The notes beneath the pieces are model-generated. The model was not told the DNA's origin. It did not search any database and was given only the letters and a program-made list of their open reading frames with translations. From an uncultured Planctomycetaceae bacterium (lineage in GTDB: Bacteria; Planctomycetota; Planctomycetia; Planctomycetales; Planctomycetaceae), in the NCBI GenBank assembly GCA_903896675.1, contig CAITYU010000377.1, forward strand, positions 25,713 through 89,712: a DNA stretch of 64,000 bases, read 5' to 3'. Every line of letters begins with the position of its first letter. The first letter of the stretch is position 1. Made by a program: the position numbers and the translations under genes. Shown here piece after piece: positions 46,501 through 53,587 of this stretch.

Positions 46501-48391
46501 AACCGACAGCAGCCTGACTGCCGTCACCATTGACTGCGACGGCGGTGGGTGTGGCGGGAAAATCCGTGACTGTGAACAGTTCGGTGGCTGGCTGAGTCTG
46601 CAGATTCCAGAGTCGGAGTGAACGGTCACTGCCGACGGTTGTGAAGCGTGCGTCGTCGGCGGTGAATTGCAGTGCTGTGATGCTGCCGGTGTGCCCGGCC
46701 AGTGTCTGCAGAGATCGTCCGGTCTCGAGGCTGCGGATCACAACCACGGGCTGTCCGCCGTTTTGAGAGAGTGTGGCCAGGAGTTTGCCGGAGGGACTGA
46801 GCAGAGCGGGACCGGCAAGTTCGTCGGCAGCTCGTTCGAAGTCGATGACAGCGGGTGTGTCCAGTTTCCAGAGTCGGACGGCACCGTCCTGGGCGGCGGT
46901 CACAGCCAGTTTGCCGTCACTGGAAGCGGCGATTGCTGTGAGTTGCTGATTGCCGGCTTTCCATGTTGCCAGCGGTCGTTTTTCCGAAAGTGACCAGAGC
47001 TGGAGGCTGCCCGAGTTGTCAGCGATCAGGAGGTCCCATGCTGCAGTGGTGGTGGCATTTGCAGGAGCGAGGGGATTGCGTGTGAAGGAGATGGCGGATG
47101 TTTGTGGGAGTGGTCCGAGTTCAGCGATTATGTTTTCGCCGAGCAGCCCATTTGTCTGCTGCAGAGCATGAATTCTGAGCTGACCTGCAGCATCAACTGT
47201 GGCGGTCAACTGTCGATCTGCCGAGAAGGCTGTCAGGCGAGTGCCGGAGGGCCAGTTCGGGGCGCCGGCTGGTGCCGGGGGCATGTGCCAAAGGCGGATC
47301 AGGTTGTCGCCACCGGCGGTAGCCAGCAGTGGTGTGGCCTGCGGATCTGTATCCGGCAGGATTTCGAGAGCGGTGATTGCGAGGTTGTGATCGATTCGTC
47401 CGGCGAGGCTGCCGTCGGCGATCTTCCAGACTTTCAGAGATCGATCGGAGGAACCGGAGACCAGGTGTGTGGAGTCAGCGGTGAATCGCAGTGTGGCAAT
47501 GGTTTCTGTATGGCCCTGCAGGGTCAGTCCGGGTGCGCCGGTCTGGAGGTTGAACAGGCGGATCGCGTGATCAGCCGAGGCGACGGCAATCCAGCGTTCA
47601 TCAGGGCTGACGGTGGCAGCGGTCGGGGCTGCCGGCAGTGCCACGGACAGGCGACGTGCATCGCGTGGACGACGCCAGATGCGAACTTCGCGGAAGCCTC
47701 CGGATGCCAGCAGGTCGCCGTCAGCATTGAAGGCCAGCGACTGGACCAGATCCTGGTGCGCGACTGAGGCTTCACCGAGAGCGGGGTCTGCGAGTGTGGC
47801 GAGGCGTTGTCCGGAGCTGACGTGATGCAGGTGAATTCGTGAACCGCGGCTGAAGGCGACAGTTTGTCCATCGGGAGCGAGTACCACGGCCTGTACCGGT
47901 TGCAGACGCTGTGGCAGTGTCTGCATGGCCTGTGGTGACAGGCTGTCGATGCCGCCTGTTCCGCGGGCTCCCTGATCAATCCAAAGTTTCAGAAGTCCGA
48001 GTTGAGCCGGGGAGAGGTTACTGGCGGCCACATCATTGTCGGCCGGGGGCATGACGGGTTCCTGCTGATGGGCGGCCAGTTTCAGCAGCAGGCTGCCGCT
48101 GGCATTGCCTGGGATAGCCGCCGGTCCGCTGTCGCCACCTTTCAGAATGCCGGCGGGGGTTTCGAGCACAAGGCCTCCCTGGCGTTCACTGGCGGAATGG
48201 CAGGCGAGGCAGTTTTTCTGCAGGATGGGCAGAACTTCTTTTTCGAAGATCACCGGTTCAGATCGCTGCAGTTGTTCGATGGTGATAGGCGGGCCGGGCA
48301 GGGGGGCAGCAGCAGCAACCGGCAGGAGCAGTGAAAATGCCGGCAGGCAGGCGACGATCGCCGCACGTTTCAGGTGGAGCAGCAGTTTCAT
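43517..48391 (-). CDS. giant exported PSCyt1 cytochrome c / multi-WD40 / coiled-coil protein (1624 aa)
   Basis: 'VLPILQKNCLACHSASERQGGLVLETPAGILKGGDSGPA...VMPPADND', many WD repeats (e.g. 'LVSGSSDRSLKVWKIADG', 'RFTTVGSDRSLRLWNLQT', 'LATAGADNTVRIWDAETG'); about 240-aa Ala/Glu/Lys-rich helical insert near 44450-45180. Confidence 0.92.
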   Translation of the reverse strand: MKLLLHLKRAAIVACLPAFSLLLPVAAAAPLPGPPITIEQLQRSEPVIFEKEVLPILQKNCLACHSASERQGGLVLETPAGILKGGDSGPAAIPGNASGSLLLKLAAHQQEPVMPPADNDVAASNLSPAQLGLLKLWIDQGARGTGGIDSLSPQAMQTLPQRLQPVQAVVLAPDGQTVAFSRGSRIHLHHVSSGQRLATLADPALGEASVAHQDLVQSLAFNADGDLLASGGFREVRIWRRPRDARRLSVALPAAPTAATVSPDERWIAVASADHAIRLFNLQTGAPGLTLQGHTETIATLRFTADSTHLVSGSSDRSLKVWKIADGSLAGRIDHNLAITALEILPDTDPQATPLLATAGGDNLIRLWHMPPAPAGAPNWPSGTRLTAFSADRQLTATVDAAGQLRIHALQQTNGLLGENIIAELGPLPQTSAISFTRNPLAPANATTTAAWDLLIADNSGSLQLWSLSEKRPLATWKAGNQQLTAIAASSDGKLAVTAAQDGAVRLWKLDTPAVIDFERAADELAGPALLSPSGKLLATLSQNGGQPVVVIRSLETGRSLQTLAGHTGSITALQFTADDARFTTVGSDRSLRLWNLQTQPATELFTVTDFPATPTAVAVNGDGSQAAVGFENGLLRLLNTSDGAVQKEFMGHTAALLHCGLLNGQLYSISRDASVRFWNPADGTQIRSFPLPAPPTAVSVSNDSQRLLVASADQQVRLLQMDNGTLLQTLQGFTTPPVSVSLAPNSRLLAVTETSGQVSLWDAATGRFQESTPVPGLFSGILTADATTILAIRATAAPQRLPLRFLFAPETPASPARGAVFTTGNASAVVAFADGTLRGINPANGQAAFNTSHGAAINSLTVSDDGQLLATAGENSTVRVWNSSGQPTGLQQPPSLPGPAQKVAFSADGKQLLTATSGNTPDALLIDIQTGSILERFPEGGQNIIGSLLVSTPAAQGQPVQTTAVLAYSDGLRSRRHSLYRTLAGHTGIVTALAAFPGSREQLLSGSADGTVRRWNTTNGQAQQQYNSGAAVHAVAVSPDGQRIAAGGDNKFARLWNLNGSQIAELRGDLRLRVAQTRARQQETAANARLNVAKQQLDVAEKDVPIRTDAEKKLADMLTAANADVETKKAMVATTLDARVQAEKAAIEASAAARSATAEKQNAETLAKEAATAVQTLQARATRLQQATTADPASDVLKQRLATAQQELQNVTRLSQERTAAVQAPTAKATELANKANELAQKLGTVQKPWTDAVAALKTAEAARTLLMQQQTIAARELQAAQHLVPARKDLLQKAEAALAAAKSAVEAAGLALQQSEQPIRAVSFSADGEGLATAGDFPGIQTWDGKLGTALESFASHTAPVRTAAFSGNRFLITSADDRHVFVWDTRPEWVLERTIGSAGQPDLLSHRVTSVSFSEDSRLLLVASGIPSRRGELVLFNTADGNTVLRIPQAHDDVVYSAALSPDGRRIASAGADRYMRTFDATSGQQIRRFEGHTSYALSVAWKRDGQQLATAGADNTVRIWDAETGDQLRTIENYNRHATAVQWVGESDTITSASGDRLVRVHNASNGGLIRNLQGADSWLHCVSATPDLTIIAAGTANGSVRLWNGTNGQFLRTLEDGAK

Positions 48392-48399
48392 GAGACACC

Positions 48400-49806
48400 T
48401 CAGTTACAGATCTGCTGGATGACGGAACCGTGCACATCCGTCAGTCGGAAGTCGCGGCCCGCGTAGCGATAAGTGAGTCGTTTGTGATCGAAACCCAGAC
48501 AGTGCAGCATGGTGGCGTGCAGGTCATGCACGCTGACGGGATTCTCGGCGGCTCGGAAGCCCAGTTCGTCGGTGGCTCCGTATGTTTGGCCACCGCGAAT
48601 CCCGCCTCCTGCCAGCCAGACCGAAAAGCCCCAGTGATTGTGGTCTCGACCGGACTGTGGTTTTCCGTCGGCGGAAAGTTCGACGGTCGGGGTGCGGCCG
48701 AATTCGCCGCCCCAGAGGATGAGGGTGTCGTCGAACATGCCGCGCTGCTTGAGATCGGCAATGAGTGCGGCGATGGGCTGATCGATCTGTGCGGCGAGGC
48801 TGCGGTGAGCCGATTCGATGTTGGTGTGATTGTCCCACGGCTGACCGGCCCCGTGCCAGAGTTGCACGTAGCGGACCCCGCGTTCCAGCAGTCTGCGGGC
48901 GATGAGAGTCTGACGGGCATGTGTACCTGAACCGTAGAGTGCCTGGATGTGCGCTGGTTCGAGGCTGAGATCGAACGCTTCGGCGGCGTCCTGTTGCATG
49001 CGGAAGGCCAGTTCGAAGGACTGGATGCGGGCCTCGAGTCGGGGGTCGGGGCGATTTGAGCGGTGCTGTTGATTGAGGCGTGCGAGCAGGTTCAATTGCC
49101 TGCGCTGTGCGGGCGTGGCAATTTGGGGGTGCTCGATGTTTTCGATGAGTCTGCTGAGTTCCTGATGCTGAGAGTCGACCCATGTGCCCTGGAAGGCGCC
49201 GGGCAGAAAGGCGGATTGCCAGTTTTCCGTGTCTTTGATGGGCAGGCCACCGGGGCACATGGAAACGAAGCCCGGGAGGTTCTGGTTTTCGCTGCCGAGT
49301 CCGTACAGCACCCATGCTCCGGCGCTGGGGCGGGTTTGTACGGAATCGCCGCAATTCATCAGCATCAGTGAGGGTTCGTGATTGGGCACCTGAGCCTGCA
49401 TGGAGCGGATGACGGCGATGTCATCGATGTGTGCGGCGGTTTTGGCAAAGAGCTCGCTGACTTCGATTCCGGATTGCCCGTAGGGTCGAAAGCGGAAAGG
49501 CGAAGGGAAGGCGGCACCGGTTTTGCGCTCGGTCAGCAGGTTGTCGGAGACTGTGCGGTTGCTGAAGCGGGCGAGAGTTGGTTTGGGATCGAACGTGTCG
49601 ACGTGTGACGGTCCGCCGTTCAGAAAAAAGTGGATAACGCGTTTGGCTTTGGGTGTGAAATGCGGTTGGCGGGGAGCGAGGGCGGAGGTGGTGTGTGCCG
49701 CGGGGTGCGGGGGTGAGTCAGCCTGCAGCAGATCGGCCAGCGCGAGGGAACCGAGTCCCAGTCCGGAAGAGGCGAGGGCAGATCTGCGGGAGGTGAACGG
49801 GTTCAT
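48400..49806 (-). CDS. DUF1501 family exported protein
   Basis: 'RRSALASSGLGLGSLALADLLQ', 'VIHFFLNGGPSHVDTFDPKP', 'GGEFGRTPTV', 'GRDHNHWGFSVWLAGGG'; 8 nt upstream of the giant WD40 gene, same strand. Confidence 0.93.
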   Translation of the reverse strand: MNPFTSRRSALASSGLGLGSLALADLLQADSPPHPAAHTTSALAPRQPHFTPKAKRVIHFFLNGGPSHVDTFDPKPTLARFSNRTVSDNLLTERKTGAAFPSPFRFRPYGQSGIEVSELFAKTAAHIDDIAVIRSMQAQVPNHEPSLMLMNCGDSVQTRPSAGAWVLYGLGSENQNLPGFVSMCPGGLPIKDTENWQSAFLPGAFQGTWVDSQHQELSRLIENIEHPQIATPAQRRQLNLLARLNQQHRSNRPDPRLEARIQSFELAFRMQQDAAEAFDLSLEPAHIQALYGSGTHARQTLIARRLLERGVRYVQLWHGAGQPWDNHTNIESAHRSLAAQIDQPIAALIADLKQRGMFDDTLILWGGEFGRTPTVELSADGKPQSGRDHNHWGFSVWLAGGGIRGGQTYGATDELGFRAAENPVSVHDLHATMLHCLGFDHKRLTYRYAGRDFRLTDVHGSVIQQICN

Positions 49807-50501
49807 GTGACTGCTCGGGACGGCGTGTCTTGGGGAGTAACCGGAGGTAGGCTAAGGGGGGGCAACCGTGAATCGCGGTGGGCCGTTGTGAATGAGAATT
49901 CGGGTGAGTGAGGCCTGGAGCCTAACGAAAAGTTGGTTGAAAGTCCTGCGGAGGAGCTGTGAAGATCCGGTAGATTTTGCCGGATAGTGCTGGCTGCGGA
50001 GGACGTGCGCCCACGACACAGGCGACGAAAACATTCGATCAAATTTCGCTCTTTTTGAAAATAACTGCGAGGTACAGGTTCGAGTCGCCCAAAAAACCGA
50101 TATGTTTGACAGGAACGTTACCTTTGGAAAATCTGGGTCATTGCGCGGAATTATCGGTGTCTCTGCTCTTGATGGCGACGGGCGGTCAGCCGAAGATTCG
50201 TTCTGGCTGGAGTATTTTGCGGAAGATTCCCGGAAATTGGATAGATTTTTTCCACAATTTACGTTTGTGTAAATAGAGTGGTGGGTGGGTGTGGGGTGTG
50301 TGTGCGGTTTTTTGTGGCTGTGTTTGAATTGTTAAGAAATCATAAATACCAGTGCAGGTGTTGTTTGCTGGGTGGATGCCGGTAGGGTGGGGTTTTGCAG
50401 TAGTCATTTTGATTGTGTCTTGGGGTGTACTGGAGTCAGCGGCGCGGTGATTTCAGCGGTTGAGTCTGTCTGAGTGGACTCAGGGATTGGGAGTTGGGAC
50501 T

Positions 50502-51398
50502 ATGATTTCCGCGGAATTGAAGGTCGTTGGTGGCAAGCATGCAGGTCAGGTGATACCCCTGAATCGGCGGAAGTTCCTGATTGGCCGCGAGCAGGATTGC
50601 CAATTGCGTCCGAACAGCGAAATGGTCAGTCGTCACCACTGCGTGTTCAGTCTGGATGATTTTTCTGTTCGTTTGCGGGACCTTGGCAGCACGAATGGGA
50701 CGCTGGTGAACGGCGAGCGGATTCAGCGTGAGATAGTTTTGACAAATACGGACCGGATTCTGATTGGCAATCTGGAATTCGAACTGGTGGTTCGTGCCGA
50801 CGTGCAGGCACCTGAGGCTGACAGCCGGATATTGCCGACGGCGGTTCTGGCAAACGAAGAGACTCAGGTTTCCGCACCGACGGTCACGGAGGTACCTGCA
50901 GTCGGTGCAGCGGCTGTGCCTGGGGAGCAGACGGTGACGATGCCGGTGCCGGTGGCGGCGTCTGACACGACTGTGATGTCGGTTCCCCAGATGATGCCTG
51001 GGCAGTATCCCTACCAGCCGATGATGCCACAGATGGGTGGCTATCCGGGGGGGATGTACGGCGGATTTCCGTTCCAGCCGCAGATGATGCCGGGTTACGG
51101 TCAGATGTATCCTCCGATGATGCCTCAGATGGGGTATCCGATGGGAGGTGGGATGATGATGCCTGGGATGCCAGGGGTTCCGGGTATGATGCCGCAGGCT
51201 CCGTCGCCATCTGCGCCCGCGCCGGCCGCTGGTGGGGACGCGGGCAAGCTTGAGGTATTGCTGCCTGATCCGAGTACAACCGGGGCGCGTGAGGGCGAGC
51301 CATCGAAGGGCAGTACCGGTGCGACACCGAAGGATTCAACAAAGCCGACGGGTGCAGCGGATGCAATTCTGAAGAAGCAACTGGGTCGTCGTGGTTGA
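50502..51398 (+). CDS. FHA-domain protein with Met/Pro/Gly-rich low-complexity region
   Basis: 'KFLIGREQDCQLRPNSEMVSRHHCVFSLDDFSVRLRDLGSTNGTLVNGERI' FHA core; 'QMMPGYGQMYPPMMPQMGYPMGGGMMMPGMPGVPGMMPQ'. Confidence 0.88.
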   Translation: MISAELKVVGGKHAGQVIPLNRRKFLIGREQDCQLRPNSEMVSRHHCVFSLDDFSVRLRDLGSTNGTLVNGERIQREIVLTNTDRILIGNLEFELVVRADVQAPEADSRILPTAVLANEETQVSAPTVTEVPAVGAAAVPGEQTVTMPVPVAASDTTVMSVPQMMPGQYPYQPMMPQMGGYPGGMYGGFPFQPQMMPGYGQMYPPMMPQMGYPMGGGMMMPGMPGVPGMMPQAPSPSAPAPAAGGDAGKLEVLLPDPSTTGAREGEPSKGSTGATPKDSTKPTGAADAILKKQLGRRG

Positions 51399-51427
51399 TT
51401 GAGGACTGGTATTCGGAGCGGTATGAG

Positions 51428-51643
51428 ATGGCGGATCCGTCGGACGTTCAACGCCGTTATCGTGAATTTCTTGATTTGCTGCCTTTGACGCTATCATTGG
51501 CTGGTTTGCCTCCCAGTGATCATGGTCGTTATTTCACGGCGGAGCAGATTGAGTCACGTTTGTTCACTATTCGGCATGCGTGGAAGGCGGCTCGTCAGGT
51601 GGTGCGGGAGTGTGTTGCGGGCGGTGGTGATTCGCAATCCTGA
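51428..51643 (+). CDS. small hypothetical protein downstream of the FHA gene
   Basis: 'MADPSDVQRRYREFLDLLPLTLSLAGLPPSDHGRYFTAEQIESRLFTIRHAWKAARQVVREC'; alternative TTG start at 51395 overlapping the FHA stop. Confidence 0.55.
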   Translation: MADPSDVQRRYREFLDLLPLTLSLAGLPPSDHGRYFTAEQIESRLFTIRHAWKAARQVVRECVAGGGDSQS

Positions 51644-51766
51644 GCATTGGGTTCGGGTGTGCGTGGAAAAAAGTCGGGAAAGAGCCGAGTGTGTCGGCAA
51701 ACGTGATTTATTGATTGGAACCGCGACGGTGTGGCTGTCGACAAGGTGAGCGGGGTGGTGGGTTGC

Positions 51767-51795
51767 TTGACATTGCGCCAAGCGTCCACTACTGT
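51767..51795 (+). promoter_or_regulatory. candidate sigma70-type promoter for the nusA operon
   Basis: TTGACA (51767-51772), 17-nt spacer, TACTGT (51790-51795). Confidence 0.45.
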
Positions 51796-51879
51796 GGTGC
51801 AGGATTATGGGTGATTGGGTGTTGGTCATCGTGCTTAAGGGACCTGAAATGGACAAGATTTAGATCTTCCTCCATTTCT

Positions 51880-51947
51880 TCAACTGGCAGAGCGGTGCGG
51901 AGTAATCCGTTTCGTGATTTACAGGCTGCCGGTTGATGAGGTTTTTT
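51880..51947 (+). promoter_or_regulatory. nusA leader hairpin followed by T6
   Basis: TCAACTGGCAG (51880-51890) pairs with CTGCCGGTTGA (51926-51936; 11 bp, one G-U), nested CGGA-GTAA-TCCG, then TTTTTT at 51942-51947. Confidence 0.55.
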
Positions 51948-51975
51948 CGGCTGTCCGCAAGGGCGGTCGGGCGCG

Positions 51976-52006
51976 AAAAGTGGGACATTGTTCCCGCTTT
52001 TTTTTT
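51976..52006 (+). terminator. intrinsic terminator in the nusA 5' leader
   Basis: AAAAGTGGGA-cattgt-TCCCGCTTTT followed by continuous T-run to 52006; 29 nt before the nusA ATG. Confidence 0.8.
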
Positions 52007-52035
52007 ACATGTGCAGTGCAGCGAACATCAGCCTC

Positions 52036-53307
52036 ATGAACGGTAACGAAATACTTAGAATTGTTGATGCGATTCACCGCGACAAGGCCATTGATGCGGA
52101 CGTGGTCTTTGAGGGGATTGAGCAGGCAATTCTCTCAGCGGCTCGGAAGCACTTTTCCGAGGAAGAGCAACTTGAGGTGCGGATTGACCGCGAGACGGGT
52201 GAGCCGTCTTTGATCTGCGACGGTCGTGCTCTGGAGGCGGATCTTCTGGGTGATCTGCTGGGACGTATTTCTGCTCAGACGGCCAAGCAGGTGATGATTC
52301 AGAAGATTCGTGAAGCGGAGCGGGATGCTCTGTACGACGAGTATCTGGATCTGCGCAGTCAATTGATTTCCGGTCAGGTGACTCGTGTTGACCGTGGCAC
52401 GGTGATAGTGAAGTTGGATAAGATTGAAGCGATCCTGCCTCGCAGCGAGCAGATTCGCAAAGAGAATTTCCGGACTGGCGATCGTTTGCGGGCGATCGTG
52501 CTGGATGTGCGTAAGGCAGGTTCGCGTGTGCGGGTGATTCTCAGCAGGACTCATCCGGACTTCGTGCGGCGGCTGTTTGAGGTTGAAATTCCGGAAGTGA
52601 ACGATCGCGTGATCGAGGTTCGTTCGATTGCCCGAGAGGCGGGAAATCGATCGAAGGTGGCGGTTTCCTGCTCGGACACCACGATTGATTGCGTGGGAGC
52701 CTGTGTTGGTGTCCGTGGTGCTCGAATTCGCGGCATAGTTGAAGAGCTGGCGGGTGAGCGGATCGACATTGTCCGCTGGAATGATTCGTTGTCGGTGCTG
52801 GTGCCGAATGCCTTGCAGCCGGCTGAGGTTGAGGATGTGATTTTGTGTCCGATGCTGGGGAAGGTGATTGTGCTGGTGCGTGACGACCAGCTGTCGCTGG
52901 CGATTGGGAAGTTCGGGCAGAACGTGCGTTTGGCGAGCAAGCTGGTGGGCTGGGACATCAACGTGATGACTCAGGTGGAGCTGGATGCGAAGCTGGACAA
53001 GTCGATCGAGGCTTTTTGTGTCATTCCCGAGGTGACTCCGGAGTTGGCAGAAAGTCTGGTATCTCAGGGGTTCTTTTCATTTGATGATTTGTCAGTGATT
53101 GAGCCGGACCAGCTGATGGAGATCAGTGGTTTATCGGAGGAGGATTGCGGTCGCATCGTGGATTATGCTGACGAAGAGAGTGCTCGACTTGAAGCGGAGG
53201 AGAAGTTTCAGGCTGAGCAGCGGAAGCTGGCGGGCAATCAGGCGGAGTCGGCACCTGCTGCTGCTGCGCCTGCTGCAACTCCGGCGGAATCGAACGACGC
53301 GGGTTGA
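52036..53307 (+). CDS. nusA: transcription termination/antitermination factor NusA
   Basis: '[32 protein letters not shown]', S1 '[26 protein letters not shown]', KH '[28 protein letters not shown]'. Confidence 0.95.
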   Translation: MNGNEILRIVDAIHRDKAIDADVVFEGIEQAILSAARKHFSEEEQLEVRIDRETGEPSLICDGRALEADLLGDLLGRISAQTAKQVMIQKIREAERDALYDEYLDLRSQLISGQVTRVDRGTVIVKLDKIEAILPRSEQIRKENFRTGDRLRAIVLDVRKAGSRVRVILSRTHPDFVRRLFEVEIPEVNDRVIEVRSIAREAGNRSKVAVSCSDTTIDCVGACVGVRGARIRGIVEELAGERIDIVRWNDSLSVLVPNALQPAEVEDVILCPMLGKVIVLVRDDQLSLAIGKFGQNVRLASKLVGWDINVMTQVELDAKLDKSIEAFCVIPEVTPELAESLVSQGFFSFDDLSVIEPDQLMEISGLSEEDCGRIVDYADEESARLEAEEKFQAEQRKLAGNQAESAPAAAAPAATPAESNDAG

Positions 53308-53503
53308 TGGTGGCATTTTGATCGCTGGTTTCAGGAGTGGAATCTTCAACAGTTCATCCCATGTGTGAGTGGTCTGGTCCGCGTGAATTCGGGCTGGCGG
53401 AAGTCGTTTTGAAGACGGATTGGGGTCGGGTGTCCGGCCGTAAGAGTGTCTGACTGGGGTTTTTGTTTTGACGGCGGCTGGAAGCTGGAAGCAGTTTGGG
53501 TGC

Positions 53504-53528
53504 ATCGGTTGTAGTTGCACCGATTTTT
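53504..53528 (+). terminator. terminator-like hairpin between nusA and infB
   Basis: ATCGGT-tgtagttgc-ACCGAT followed by TTTTT; overlapping alternative pairing GGTGCA/TGCACC. Confidence 0.5.
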
Positions 53529-53587
53529 CTGCTGCCGCGGTTTTGCATGGGAGCTGGCCGCAGGTAGCGGCCTAAGGGGTTTGCGTT

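Noticed and set aside
50060-50095. 'GGTTCGAGTC' T-arm-like sequence
   Set aside because: Flanking bases do not form a 5-bp T stem and there is no acceptor or anticodon arm nearby.
50257-50274. ATTTAC-gtttgt-GTAAAT inverted repeat upstream of the FHA gene
   Set aside because: Only 6 bp in an AT-rich stretch, about 230 bp from the start codon; could be chance.
51870-51940. tRNA-like string 'TTCAACTGGCAGAGCGG' in the nusA leader (a metY-like leader tRNA was considered)
   Set aside because: No acceptor stem, no complementary D-stem, no 7-nt anticodon loop and no TTCRANNY T-loop. Better explained as a long leader hairpin.
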